DNA of 64,000 bases from an uncultured Collinsella sp. (GCA_900762325.1 CAAFGG010000052.1:1-64000); one strand, 5' to 3'; numbered from the stretch's first letter, positions 1 through 10,122 are shown. The notes: generated by a model not told the origin, from the sequence alone. Numbers and translations are program-made.

Positions 1-72
1 CCCTCGCTCGAAGAGCCCGATCGCCGCCTTCCTGGCCTCGATGTCGTGTTTCACCCTCAAGTCGACACGCAT
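1..72 (-). CDS. Putative IS3-family transposase OrfA, N-terminal 24 codons only
   Basis: An ATG at 72 on the minus strand opens a frame that runs off the left edge without a stop. It encodes MRVDLRVKHDIEARKAAIG followed by LFERG. A short basic start followed by an alanine-rich helix and a GLFERG-type turn fits the helix-turn-helix start of IS150-type OrfA proteins. It sits at the expected distance inside the IS end at 117. Only 24 residues are visible, so the family call rests mainly on the IS-end context. Confidence 0.45.
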   Translation of the reverse strand, partial: MRVDLRVKHDIEARKAAIGLFERG

Positions 73-73
73 A

Positions 74-111
74 AAAAGCCTCCCATTTCTCGTGTCCAAG
101 AAATGGGAGGC
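74..111 (-). terminator. Stem-loop with T-run inside the IS end
   Basis: Perfect 13-base arms GCCTCCCATTTCT and AGAAATGGGAGGC flank an 8-base loop. On the minus strand the stem is followed by TTTTT. It can stop minus-strand transcription coming out of the ABC exporter operon before the transposase, a known trick in IS3 ends for preventing read-through activation. It could equally be just the folded IS terminal repeat. Confidence 0.5.
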
Positions 112-168
112 AGTTCAGATGAACCTGCGCCCCCGTTTTTTGGGTATTGCGGTTGTTTGCCGCCGGTT

Positions 169-2025
169 TTACGCCGCTTCGTCGAACTGCGAGTTGTACA
201 GGTCGGCGTAGAAGCCGCCTTGGGCGAGCAGTTCGTCGTGCGTGCCCTTCTCGACGATGTCGCCGTCGCGGATCACCAAGATCACGTCGGCGTTTCGAAT
301 CGTGGACAGGCGATGTGCGATGACAAAGCTGGTGCGGCCCTGCATCAGCGCATCCATGGCGCGCTGGATGAGCTCCTCGGTGCGGGTATCGACGTTGGAG
401 GTCGCCTCGTCCAGAATCAGCGCCGGGCGGTCGGCCAAAATGGCACGGGCGATGGTCACGAGCTGGCGCTGACCCTGCGACAGGTTGGTGCCCTCCTCGT
501 TGATCATAAAGTCGTAGCCGCCGGCGAGCGTATGGATAAAGTGGTCGCAGCGTGCGGCACGTGCAGCGGCTTCGACCTCGGCATCGCTCGCATCGGGGCG
601 TCCGTAACGGATGTTCTCGCGGATGGTGCCGTTAAACAGCCAGGTGTCCTGCAGCACCATGGCAAACTCGCCGCGCAGCGCCGCGCGGTCCCAGTCGCGC
701 ACGTCGACGCCCTCGACGCGCAGCGAACCGCCGTCCACGTCGTAAAAGCGCTGCAGCAGCTTAATGAGCGTGGTCTTGCCGGCGCCGGTGGGGCCGACGA
801 TGGCGATGGTCTGGCCGGGCTGCGCCTCGCAGCTAAAGTCGTGGATGATGGTCTTGTCGGGCGTGTAGCCAAACTTGACATGGTCGAACTCCACATGGCC
901 GGGGCGCTTTTCGGGGATCTGTGCGTCGGCCTTCTGCTCCTCCTCGGGCGCGGCCAGGAACTCAAAGACGCGCTCGGTGGCGGCAGCCATCGACTGCATC
1001 GTGTTGCTCACGTTGCCCAGCTGCTGCACGGGTTGCGTAAAGTTGCGCACGTACTGGATAAAGCTCTGGATGTCGCCGGGCGTGGCATTGCCGGTCAGCG
1101 CGAGCTGCGCGCCCACCACGACGACGCCCACGTAGCCCATGTTGCCCACCAAGCTCATAAGCGGCATCATCAGGCCCGACAGGAACTGCGAGCGCCAGCC
1201 ACTAATAAAGAGGCGGTCGTTTTGACGGTCGAACTCCTCGTTCGAGGCCTCGGCGCGGTCGAACACCTGAATGACGTTCTGGCCGGCAAAGTCCTCCTCG
1301 ATAATGCCGTTGACGGCGCCCAGAACCTGCTGTTGCTCGCGGAAGTACGGCTGCGAGAAGTGAATCATTACGGTCAAGATAATCGCGGCGGCCGGCAGCG
1401 TGAGCACGGTGACGCCGGTAAGCGGCAGGCTGATCGAAAGCATCATGACGAGCACGCCGATAATCTGCGTCACCGACGTGATGAGCTGCGTCACGCTCTG
1501 GTTGAGCGACTGACCCAGCGTATCGACGTCGTTGGTGATGCGGCTGAGTACGTCTCCCTTGCTGTGGCCGTTGAAGTAACTCATCGGCACGACGGCAATC
1601 TTGGCGGCGATTTCCTTGCGCATGCGGTAGCAGATCTTTTGCGTGACGCCGGTCATGAGCCAGCCCTGGACCAGGCTGCAGACAGAGCTCGCCAGATACA
1701 GGCAGAGCAAAAAGCCGAGCGTCTTGGCGATCCAGTCAAAGTCAACGTCGCCGGTGCCGTTGACCTTGGCGACCAGGCCTTCGAACAGCTTGGTCGTAAC
1801 CTGGCCGAGCACCTTGGGTCCCACAATGTTAAAGATGACCGAGCACACGGCAAAGGCGACGGCGGCAAACACGGCAATCTTGTGCTGGCCGATATAGCCG
1901 AGCAGCTGCCTCATGGTGCCCTTAAAGTCCTTGGCCTTTTCGCCGCGACGCATGCCGCCCATGCGGCCCATGGGACCGCGCTGGCGGGTGGGCTTGGGAA
2001 TCTGAGTCTTGGTCTCGTCGGCCAT
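169..2025 (-). CDS. ABC exporter half-transporter (membrane domain plus ATPase), catalytic-site subunit
   Basis: 618 residues, the usual length of a fused ABC exporter subunit. An arginine/glycine-rich cytosolic start is followed by six membrane segments (about 50-330), then the ATPase domain with Walker A GPTGAGKT, signature LSQGQ and Walker B LILDEATSNVD with the normal catalytic Glu. The gene follows the larger subunit with a one-base overlap, and both sit behind a MarR regulator. The partner has Asp at the equivalent Glu position, so the pair is most likely an asymmetric heterodimer of the TM287/288 or BmrCD type with one competent ATP site. The substrate is unknown; drug or lipid export is the family norm. 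An IS end lies directly downstream. Confidence 0.9.
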   Translation of the reverse strand: MADETKTQIPKPTRQRGPMGRMGGMRRGEKAKDFKGTMRQLLGYIGQHKIAVFAAVAFAVCSVIFNIVGPKVLGQVTTKLFEGLVAKVNGTGDVDFDWIAKTLGFLLCLYLASSVCSLVQGWLMTGVTQKICYRMRKEIAAKIAVVPMSYFNGHSKGDVLSRITNDVDTLGQSLNQSVTQLITSVTQIIGVLVMMLSISLPLTGVTVLTLPAAAIILTVMIHFSQPYFREQQQVLGAVNGIIEEDFAGQNVIQVFDRAEASNEEFDRQNDRLFISGWRSQFLSGLMMPLMSLVGNMGYVGVVVVGAQLALTGNATPGDIQSFIQYVRNFTQPVQQLGNVSNTMQSMAAATERVFEFLAAPEEEQKADAQIPEKRPGHVEFDHVKFGYTPDKTIIHDFSCEAQPGQTIAIVGPTGAGKTTLIKLLQRFYDVDGGSLRVEGVDVRDWDRAALRGEFAMVLQDTWLFNGTIRENIRYGRPDASDAEVEAAARAARCDHFIHTLAGGYDFMINEEGTNLSQGQRQLVTIARAILADRPALILDEATSNVDTRTEELIQRAMDALMQGRTSFVIAHRLSTIRNADVILVIRDGDIVEKGTHDELLAQGGFYADLYNSQFDEAA

Positions 2026-4391
2026 TAGCGCTCGCCTCCTTCCATGACGGCTGCAATTTCTTCTTGGGTAAGCCCCAGCTCCTCGGCGGAAAGCTGCGAC
2101 TGTGCGATCTCCAGGTATGCCGGGCAGCTGCGCAGTAGCTCCTCGTGCGTGCCGGTGCCCACTACGTGGCCGTCGTCGAGCACGATGATCTGGTCGGCGC
2201 GCATGATGGTCGCGATACGCTGGGCCACGACCACGAGCGCGGCGTCGGTAACGTTTTTGGCCAGCTCCTCGCGTAGACGCGCGTCGGTCTTGTAGTCGAG
2301 GGCGCTAAACGAATCATCGAACACCACGACCTCGGGCTTCTTGGCCAAGGCGCGGGCGATGGCCAGGCGCTGACGCTGGCCGCCCGAAACATTGGAACCG
2401 CCCTGGCTGATGGGGGAGTCGTAGCCGCCCTCGCGCTCGGCGATAAAGTCCTCGGCCTGTGCGATGCGTGCCGCCTGGCGCATGTCATCATCGCTCACCA
2501 TGTCGCCGGCAAACTTGAGGTTGCTCTCGACAGTGCCCGAGAACAGGCGACCCTGCTGCGGGATGTAACCGATGCGGCGGCGCAGCTCGGAAAGGGTCAT
2601 GTCGCGCACGTCGATGCCGTCGAGCGAAATGCTGCCGCCCGTGACGTCGTACAGGCGCGGAATCAGCTGCACGAGCGTGGACTTGCCCGAGCCCGTGGAG
2701 CCAATGATGCCGAGCATCTGGCCGGCGTGCGTGGTGAAGTTTACGCCGCTGATGACGTCGGCGCGGGCATCGGGATACTGGAAGCTCACGTCACGGAAGG
2801 TGAGCTCGCCGCGCGGCGCGCTGGCAGCGGGCAGTTTGGGCGAGGCGGGGTCGTTGATGCTCGTGGGGCAGGTGATGACCTCTTCCACGCGCTCGGCTGC
2901 GACCTCGGCGCGGGGCAGGATGACCGAAACCATGGTGAGGATCATAAACGCCATGACGATCTGCATGGTGTAGGAGATAAACGCCATCATGTTGCCGACC
3001 TGCATCACGCCGTCGGACACGCCCTGCGCGCCAAACCAGACGATAAGCACGGTGATGCAGTTCATGACGAGCATCATGAGCGGCATCATAAAGCTCATGG
3101 CTCGGTTGGTGTAGAGCTGCGTGGTCATCAGGTCGAGCGAAGCCTTGTCAAAACGCTCGAGCTCATGCTCCTCGCGGTTGAACGAGCGGATGGGCATAAG
3201 GCCGTCGAGCAGCTCGCGGGCGGTAAGGTTCACACGGTCCACAAAGCTCTGCATCTTTTTGAACTTGGGCATGGTGAGGCCCATAAGCACGCCGACGACG
3301 GCCGAGACCGCGATGATGGCCACGGCGATGGTCCACTCTAGGCCGGTATGGTTGGCCAGGACGCGCATGACGGCGACGATGCCCATGACGGGCGCCATGA
3401 GGCACATGCGGATAAACAGGGTTGCGGCCATCTGGATCTGCTGAATGTCGTTGGTGCAGCGGGTGATGAGCGAGGCCTGGCTAAACTTGCCCACCTCGGC
3501 CGGCGAGAAGTGCATAACCTTGTTGAAGGTCTCGCGGCGCAGGTCGCGTGCGATGGAACAGGCGGTGCGCGAGGCCACGGCGCCGGTCAGGATTGTGGCG
3601 ACGAGCGAGATCAGGCACAGGCCAAACATCGTGGTCGCCATGCGGCCCAGGTAGGCGTTCTGCACGTCGGCGGGGTCGATGCCCTGCGCCTTGTACTCGT
3701 CCTGCACATAGCTCACGGCGCGTTGGGTCACGATGGAGCCCGACATGGAGCCCATTTTGTCTGCCATATCGTTGGCGCCCTCGACGAGCTTGCCCTGATC
3801 GATAAGACCGCCTTCAACGCCTAGGCGCAGGCTCTTCATGGTGATCTTGCCGCCGTCGGCGTCGATCTGCTTTTGCATGCTCTGCGCCGCTGCGGCCTTC
3901 TGCTGCATCTCGGCGAGCTGCTCGGGCGTCATTGCCGCCATCTGCTCGGGGGTGGGCATGGCCTGAGCGCCGCTGTTGTCTTTCTCACCGGACGTGCCCA
4001 TCATGTCGCCCATGGAGTCGGCATCGATGCCCTGGTTGAACGAAAGGACGACGGTCTCAGGCAGGCTCATGATGTCGGCAATCTTGCCGCCGTCGGCGCG
4101 CTCCTCCTCGGTGCCCTTGTACGTTCGAATGCCGTTTTTGTCAGCCTTGCTAAACACGGCCTCCACAGCCTTGGCGTCCTTGGCGCTCATAAAGAGTTCG
4201 AGGTCGTCGAGCGATTCGGCGCGGATGGTGTCGGGTACGGGCGAGGCGATACCGCCTTGCTGCACGCCCACGTCGACGATATCGCTCATATAGGTAGGCA
4301 GCGCCAGGTCGGCGTTGCAGCTGATTACGATGAGTACGATAGCTGTGAACAGTGCCAGGATATGCTTTTTAAAGAGCTTGAGAATCCTCAC
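2025..4391 (-). CDS. ABC exporter half-transporter with a large extracytoplasmic insertion, degenerate-site subunit
   Basis: 788 residues, about 170-200 longer than the usual exporter subunit. The extra length lies between the first and second membrane helices (about residues 40-240) and is hydrophilic, rich in Gln/Met/Ala with a PTPEQMAAMTPEQLAEMQQK stretch, so it should form an external domain. The ATPase has Walker A GSTGSGKS, signature VSGGQRQR and Walker B VVVFDDSFSALD, with Asp where the catalytic Glu is expected. This matches the non-hydrolysing half of heterodimeric exporters. The start overlaps the marR stop by four bases, implying translational coupling in a marR-exporter operon. 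The role of the external domain is not known to me. Confidence 0.88.
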   Translation of the reverse strand: MRILKLFKKHILALFTAIVLIVISCNADLALPTYMSDIVDVGVQQGGIASPVPDTIRAESLDDLELFMSAKDAKAVEAVFSKADKNGIRTYKGTEEERADGGKIADIMSLPETVVLSFNQGIDADSMGDMMGTSGEKDNSGAQAMPTPEQMAAMTPEQLAEMQQKAAAAQSMQKQIDADGGKITMKSLRLGVEGGLIDQGKLVEGANDMADKMGSMSGSIVTQRAVSYVQDEYKAQGIDPADVQNAYLGRMATTMFGLCLISLVATILTGAVASRTACSIARDLRRETFNKVMHFSPAEVGKFSQASLITRCTNDIQQIQMAATLFIRMCLMAPVMGIVAVMRVLANHTGLEWTIAVAIIAVSAVVGVLMGLTMPKFKKMQSFVDRVNLTARELLDGLMPIRSFNREEHELERFDKASLDLMTTQLYTNRAMSFMMPLMMLVMNCITVLIVWFGAQGVSDGVMQVGNMMAFISYTMQIVMAFMILTMVSVILPRAEVAAERVEEVITCPTSINDPASPKLPAASAPRGELTFRDVSFQYPDARADVISGVNFTTHAGQMLGIIGSTGSGKSTLVQLIPRLYDVTGGSISLDGIDVRDMTLSELRRRIGYIPQQGRLFSGTVESNLKFAGDMVSDDDMRQAARIAQAEDFIAEREGGYDSPISQGGSNVSGGQRQRLAIARALAKKPEVVVFDDSFSALDYKTDARLREELAKNVTDAALVVVAQRIATIMRADQIIVLDDGHVVGTGTHEELLRSCPAYLEIAQSQLSAEELGLTQEEIAAVMEGGER

Positions 4392-4837
4392 TCGGCATCT
4401 CTCCTTTCTTGATTGCGGTCGATAATTTCGTTGGCACGTCTTAGAAGGCGCACCATCTCTTGGGTATCTGTTTCGCCAAGCTGCTCGAGGAAGGCCGCGG
4501 TGCGGTCCTCGAATTCCCGACGTTTGATTTCGATGACCTGGAATCCCTTGTCGGTCACCGTGACGTGTACGCGACGACGGTCGGTCTTTGAGTGCTCGCG
4601 CTCGACCCAGCCCTTGGCCTCGAGGGCGCGCAGGATATTGGCGATACGGGCGCTCGAGACCCAGGCGCGATCTGCGAGTTCGCTCGGCGTGAGCGAGCCG
4701 CCGGCGCGCATGAGGGCGCGCATGACGGCCATCTCGCCGCCGAGGGCTTTGTCCGCAAAGCGCGAAATGCGCTGATGCATGCTGCCGAACTCGGTAAGGA
4801 GCTGACGCCCAAGCTCACGGAAATCGGTATCTTCCAC
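4388..4837 (-). CDS. MarR-family transcriptional regulator
   Basis: 149 residues with the winged-helix layout of MarR: a dimerisation helix, a recognition region around SELADRAWVSSARIANIL, and a wing with the conserved SKTDRRRVHVTVTDKG signature. The start is a GTG at 4837 with AGGGG six to ten bases upstream. It is first in an operon with the two ABC exporter genes and overlaps the next gene. A 15-base inverted repeat covers its own start and leader, so autorepression with ligand-triggered release of the exporter is the likely logic. The ligand is unknown. Confidence 0.92.
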   Translation of the reverse strand: MEDTDFRELGRQLLTEFGSMHQRISRFADKALGGEMAVMRALMRAGGSLTPSELADRAWVSSARIANILRALEAKGWVEREHSKTDRRRVHVTVTDKGFQVIEIKRREFEDRTAAFLEQLGETDTQEMVRLLRRANEIIDRNQERRDAE

Positions 4838-4877
4838 CGAAAACCCCTAACACTAGAAACTATTTTCGGTGGAAGAT
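4829..4877. promoter_or_regulatory. Perfect inverted repeat over the marR start, likely operator
   Basis: Arms ATCTTCCACCGAAAA (4829-4843) and TTTTCGGTGGAAGAT (4863-4877) match over 15 bases with 19 bases between them. The left arm covers the GTG start codon and Shine-Dalgarno region of marR. MarR proteins commonly bind inverted repeats at their own promoters. The spacing is wider than a simple 16-20 base MarR site, so each arm might bind a dimer, or the repeat may act as an mRNA hairpin that hides the start. Confidence 0.6.
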
Positions 4878-5088
4878 GATACCCCCATACGCGGGCCTCA
4901 TACAGTGGGCAATATAAAGAGCGCATAAAGACTTAAAATCATTCAATTGCTGAAGCGTTTTAAAGAACTATCATGCACGCGGTTAGGCGAGGGGTTGTCA
5001 CCACCATGACGACTGGGACTCATTTATCGCCACGCGCGATGCTCCAACTTCCCGCAAGGAGACACCTTACATAAAGGGGGATGGAGTC

Positions 5089-5838
5089 ATGGCATTTGAC
5101 TTCACGGGCAAGACCGCGATTGTCACGGGCGGCACTCAGGGCATTGGCCTCGAGATCGCCAAGGGCATCGTCGCGGGCGGCGGACACGTCGCGCTCATCG
5201 CAAGGAACTCTGCTAAGGGCGAGGCCGCTGTGGCCGAGCTTGGCGAGGGCAACAAGTTCTATCAGCTCGATGTCGCCGATGCGCCCAAGGCGCGCGAGAC
5301 CGTCGAGCAGATTTTTACGGACCTGCCGCAAACCAACATCCTGATCAACTGCGCTGGCGTCATCAGCACCAAGAAGTTTGACGAGATCGACGACACCGAG
5401 TGGCGCCGTACCATCGACATCAACCTTAACGGCACCTTTACCATGATGAATGCCGTGTACCCGCACTTTAAGGCGGCCCATGCCGGCACTATCGTCAACG
5501 TGAGCTCCGTTGCGGGCAAGATCGGTGGCGGCCTGCTCGGAACCGCTGCCTACGCTAGCTCCAAAGCAGGTGTTAACGGTCTAACCAAGGCAGTCGCCAA
5601 GGAAGGCGGCAAGTTTGGCGTCCGCTGCAACGCCGTGTGCCCGTCGCTCACGTTGACCGATATGACCTCGATTCTCTCTGACGAGAACTCTCAGCGCATC
5701 ATCAACGGTATTCCTCTGGGCCGCGCCGCCCAGGCCAGCGAGCCTGCGCAGATGGTGCTGTTCTTCGCTTCCGACCTCGCCAGCTTCGTGAACGGCGAGA
5801 TCGGCGACTGCGACGGCGGCATCGTCCTGGACGGGTAA
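5089..5838 (+). CDS. SDR-family NAD(P)-dependent oxidoreductase, KduD-like
   Basis: 249 residues, the classical short-chain dehydrogenase length. The nucleotide motif TGGTQGIG is near residue 15, NCAG near 89, catalytic Ser in NVSSVAG near 142 and YASSK near 157; all key residues are present. AAAGGGGG lies upstream of the ATG. The next gene is a 2-keto-3-deoxygluconate permease, so a sugar-acid role such as 2-dehydro-3-deoxygluconate 5-dehydrogenase is reasonable, but SDR specificity cannot be read from sequence. A 3-oxoacyl-ACP reductase-like function is the alternative. Confidence 0.85.
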   Translation: MAFDFTGKTAIVTGGTQGIGLEIAKGIVAGGGHVALIARNSAKGEAAVAELGEGNKFYQLDVADAPKARETVEQIFTDLPQTNILINCAGVISTKKFDEIDDTEWRRTIDINLNGTFTMMNAVYPHFKAAHAGTIVNVSSVAGKIGGGLLGTAAYASSKAGVNGLTKAVAKEGGKFGVRCNAVCPSLTLTDMTSILSDENSQRIINGIPLGRAAQASEPAQMVLFFASDLASFVNGEIGDCDGGIVLDG

Positions 5839-5857
5839 TACCCCACGACGATTATTC

Positions 5858-5896
5858 GGCGACGGCTCCTGCGACTCGGGACCGTCGCCTTCTTTC
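5858..5896 (+). terminator. Rho-independent terminator after the SDR gene
   Basis: Stem GGCGACGG / CCGTCGCC with a 16-base loop, followed by TTCTTTCT. It separates the SDR gene from the permease, so the permease may have its own promoter or rely on read-through. Confidence 0.7.
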
Positions 5897-5946
5897 TGAT
5901 ATAGGCGCGTGCGGCTACGATTCGCATGCATCCAAAGGAGATATAT

Positions 5947-6966
5947 ATGAGTGAATCGACTGCGGTGGAGGCGCCGGCGGCAAAGGAGCCGTTCTTTAAG
6001 ATGTCCTCCATCCCGGGTGCCAATATTTTGGTGCCGCTTTTGTTGGGCTGCCTGCTCAACACGCTGTTCCCTGACCTGTTCAAAACGCTCGGCAGCTTTA
6101 CGCTTGGCATGACCCAGCAGGGTGCAGGCCCGCTCGTGGGCGCTTTTTTGCTTATCGTCGGTACGACGATTTCGTTTAAGAGTGCTCCTGCCGCCGCTGC
6201 CCGCGGTGCCATCATCATCGCCGTCAAGCAAATCGTGGTCGTTGCCGTGTCGCTGCTCATCCTTTATGTATTCAACGACAACTTGTTTGGTATCTCGGCC
6301 ATGGTGATGCTGGCCGCTTGCACGGGTGCCAACAACGCTATGTACGCTGGACTGATGGGCACCATGGGCAACGAAGCCGAGCGTGGCGCCGTCGCCATCA
6401 CCACGCTGGTTGTCGGCCCTCCGGTCACGATGATCGTGCTCGGCGCTGCCGGTCAGGCTCCGATCGGCTGGTCGCTCGTGGGCGCCATCCTGCCGATCGT
6501 CGTCGGCATTATTCTGGGTAACCTCTTCCCGAGCTTTAAGAAGATGATGGCACCGGCACTTTCCGCCATCATCGTGCTCGTCTTCTTTGCCATGGGCTCG
6601 ACCATGACTTTTGGCCAGCTTATCAACGGCGGTCTTCCCGGCATCCTGCTCGGCGTGATCTGCTCGGTGATCTTTGCAATTCCCGTCATCGCGGTCGATA
6701 AGCTCACGGGTGGTACGGGTGTCGCAGGTGCGGCCATTTCGAGCTGCGCCGGAGCCAATGTGGCCACGCCTGCTGCCATGGCAAGCGTCAACGGGGCCAT
6801 GTACGGCGGTGCGGTGCTCGCGACGGCTACGGCACAGGTTGCTGCCTGCGCAATCGTTACGGCTATTTTGACCCCGCTGGTCACCAGCTGGTGCTACAAG
6901 CATTTTGAGGGCCAGGGCAACGGCGATAGCAAGGCAACGGCCGACAAGGCCGCCGCAGCCGCCTAA
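5947..6966 (+). CDS. kdgT: 2-keto-3-deoxygluconate permease (KdgT family)
   Basis: 339 residues and about ten hydrophobic segments, matching KdgT length. Diagnostic glycine-rich stretches include LLIVGTTISFK, AACTGANNAMYAGLMG and the SSCAGANVATPAAMA region. The protein imports 2-keto-3-deoxygluconate, a product of pectin or hexuronate breakdown, with protons. I chose ATG 5947 because AAAGGAG sits just upstream; an ATG at 5926 in the same frame has no ribosome site. A strong terminator follows. Confidence 0.87.
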   Translation: MSESTAVEAPAAKEPFFKMSSIPGANILVPLLLGCLLNTLFPDLFKTLGSFTLGMTQQGAGPLVGAFLLIVGTTISFKSAPAAAARGAIIIAVKQIVVVAVSLLILYVFNDNLFGISAMVMLAACTGANNAMYAGLMGTMGNEAERGAVAITTLVVGPPVTMIVLGAAGQAPIGWSLVGAILPIVVGIILGNLFPSFKKMMAPALSAIIVLVFFAMGSTMTFGQLINGGLPGILLGVICSVIFAIPVIAVDKLTGGTGVAGAAISSCAGANVATPAAMASVNGAMYGGAVLATATAQVAACAIVTAILTPLVTSWCYKHFEGQGNGDSKATADKAAAAA

Positions 6967-7004
6967 TGCCAAGCGGCAATCAAAGCTAAAAACTAGCCAT
7001 GCCA

Positions 7005-7045
7005 CAGGGCGGCCACGGGGGATTCCGTGGCCGCCCTGCAGTTTC
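7005..7045 (+). terminator. Strong rho-independent terminator after kdgT
   Basis: Perfect 14-base arms CAGGGCGGCCACGG and CCGTGGCCGCCCTG, six-base loop, then CAGTTTCTGT. Confidence 0.8.
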
Positions 7046-7432
7046 TGTAGGGTCTCTGGGACACTTTACCCTGCTAAAGCTGGCATAACAGCTAGAGCGA
7101 ACGTCGTACAAAGGCAAGGAAAAATACCATACAAATCGGTGAACGGTAGTTGTTTGCACTCGCATTTCCTGCGGGTTTGTAAAAAACGTCCTTATGATAT
7201 AAAAAAAGAAACATATAACAGCCCAGATGGAGAGGGTCGCTATGTTATCCTTCTCAAACGGGTGAAATCTTGGGTTTTGGGTTGTAGTTCCAAGGTGGAC
7301 AAACGTTTTCCCTGCACCAATGTGTGGTGAAGAACGGAAGAAGCCGGTAGTGCAAGCCGAACATTCAAGAATTCAATAAGCAGCGGTGTGAGAGAGCGCC
7401 GCATTACACGTAACTAGGAGCGTGGTTACACA
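7046..7432 (+). promoter_or_regulatory. Long untranslated leader and promoter region of the pfl operon
   Basis: About 390 bases without a supported gene. An AT-rich core near 7190-7205 (TTATGATATAAAAAAAG) is the best -10 candidate, which would give a leader of over 200 nt. Near the start codon, GTAAC and GTTAC flank the AGGAG ribosome site (about 7409-7428), so a short stem could hold the site in its loop. I saw no clear FNR or Rex site. Confidence 0.4.
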
Positions 7433-9484
<2,052 letters not shown>

Positions 9485-9486
9485 CT

Positions 9487-9509
9487 ATTGTTAGTGCTAT
9501 ACTAACAAT
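9487..9509 (+). promoter_or_regulatory. Inverted repeat directly after the PFL body stop codon
   Basis: Perfect nine-base arms ATTGTTAGT and ACTAACAAT around GCTAT, three bases after the stop. AT-rich and without a T-run. It may be an mRNA stem that sets the relative level of the two PFL genes, or a protein site. Confidence 0.5.
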
Positions 9510-9526
9510 AACGATTACTGATTAGT

Positions 9527-9546
9527 GCGCCGGTTTCGGCCGGCGC
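9527..9546 (+). promoter_or_regulatory. GC-rich hairpin upstream of the glycyl-radical gene
   Basis: Arms GCGCCGG / CCGGCGC with a six-base loop, placed 10 bases before the AAGGAG ribosome site of the small PFL gene. No T-run follows, so an RNA-processing or stabilising stem is more likely than a terminator. Confidence 0.5.
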
Positions 9547-9569
9547 CTATCGATCGAAGGAGACACATT

Positions 9570-9821
9570 ATGAAGGTTTCTGAAGTTTCCGAGACTCAGG
9601 CCGATAACCTGGTCCACATGCTCGACGCTTACGCCGAGAAGGGTGGCCACCACCTGAACATCAACGTCTTCAACCGTGAGACGCTGCTCGACGCTCAGGC
9701 TCACCCCGAGAAGTATCCGCAGCTGACCATCCGCGTTTCCGGCTACGCCGTGAACTTCCACACGCTCACCAAGGAGCAGCAGGACGAGGTCATTGCGCGT
9801 ACCTTCCACGACAAGTTCTAA
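9570..9821 (+). CDS. Stand-alone glycyl-radical domain of pyruvate formate-lyase (GrcA-like small subunit)
   Basis: 83 residues that align with the last ~80 of E. coli Pfl[36 protein letters not shown] and [14 protein letters not shown]. The radical glycine is G58 in RVSGYA. ATG 9570 has AAGGAG eight bases upstream; a longer in-frame start at 9525 has none. The gene follows the PFL body by 85 bases holding two inverted repeats. In E. coli the separate protein YfiD/GrcA can replace a PFL domain cut by oxygen at this glycine. Here the main enzyme has no domain of its own, so this protein should be an obligatory, replaceable radical subunit activated by PflA. Confidence 0.93.
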   Translation: MKVSEVSETQADNLVHMLDAYAEKGGHHLNINVFNRETLLDAQAHPEKYPQLTIRVSGYAVNFHTLTKEQQDEVIARTFHDKF

Positions 9822-9844
9822 AGGGGTTTAACTCCCGCAGGATC

Positions 9845-9972
9845 GCCGGGCCGTCTTGGGTTACTTTCCAAAACGTCCTCGGACATGCAAAGGGCTCCGC
9901 TGCGCGCTTCGCGCGGCGGAGCCCTTTGCGTCCTGCGGAAATGTTTTGGAAAGTAACCCAAAGCGGCCCGGC
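9845..9972. repeat. Large nested palindrome, family R copy 1, 3' of the pfl operon
   Basis: Outer arms run from GCCGGGCCG at 9845 to CGGCCCGGC at 9972 and include TTGGGTTACTTTCCAAAAC and its complement. A core stem CAAAGGGCTCCGC / GCGGAGCCCTTTG folds around GCGCGCTTCGCGC. Between outer and core stems are unpaired strings ACGTCCTCGGACATG and CGTCCTGCGGAAAT that recur (inverted) in copies 2 and 4. It probably ends and protects pfl transcripts. Confidence 0.75.
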
Positions 9973-10085
9973 GGGGGTCCTGTGTGGTCACCCTTTAGGC
10001 GGAACTCTCCTAATTATTTGGATGAGTCGTTTACTTACTTGTACTGTTACCGTCTTCCCGCTCTTGTTGGGGTATGCTTTGTTCG

Positions 10086-10104
10086 TATGTAAACGTATGA
10101 CATG
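10086..10104. promoter_or_regulatory. LacI-type operator at the regulator gene's own promoter
   Basis: TATGTAAACGTATGACATG is close to the operators in front of the GH32 gene (TATGAAAACGTTTGACATA). It overlaps a possible -10 box (TATGTA, with TTGTTG 16 bases upstream) and lies 19 bases before the chosen start, suggesting autoregulation. Confidence 0.6.
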
Positions 10105-10122
10105 TTGATGGGGGAGGGTGCT

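Larger units (their letters stand above)
1..117 (-). mobile_element. Left end of an IS3-family (IS150-group-like) insertion sequence, truncated by the window edge
   Basis: Read on the minus strand from 117, the sequence begins TGAACTGCCTCCCATTTC, continues with TTGGACACGAGAAATGGGAGG and then a start codon at 72. From memory, IS150 ends follow the same plan: TG-ACTG at the tip, CCCATTT, TTGGAC, then an inner GAAATGG that pairs back. The hairpin arms at 78-90 and 99-111 are perfect over 13 bases. The element lies just downstream of the ABC exporter stop codon at 169. The rest of the IS is outside the window, so the other end and target duplication cannot be checked. Confidence 0.65.

Noticed and set aside
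46..2028. Long open frame on the plus strand opposite the ABC exporter gene
   Set aside because: It is the antisense shadow of a high-GC gene; composition is His/Arg/Gly-rich, no ribosome site, no known domain. The same holds for long antisense frames over kdgT, pfl, asd, dxs and others.
7409..7428. Stem GTAAC/GTTAC enclosing the pfl ribosome site as a thermosensor or riboswitch
   Set aside because: Only five pairs; too weak to claim beyond a note in the leader entry.
9485..9569. PFL split as a simple frameshift or sequencing error
   Set aside because: The gap does not encode the missing linker in any frame, holds inverted repeats and a good ribosome site, and the small protein starts cleanly with ATG.
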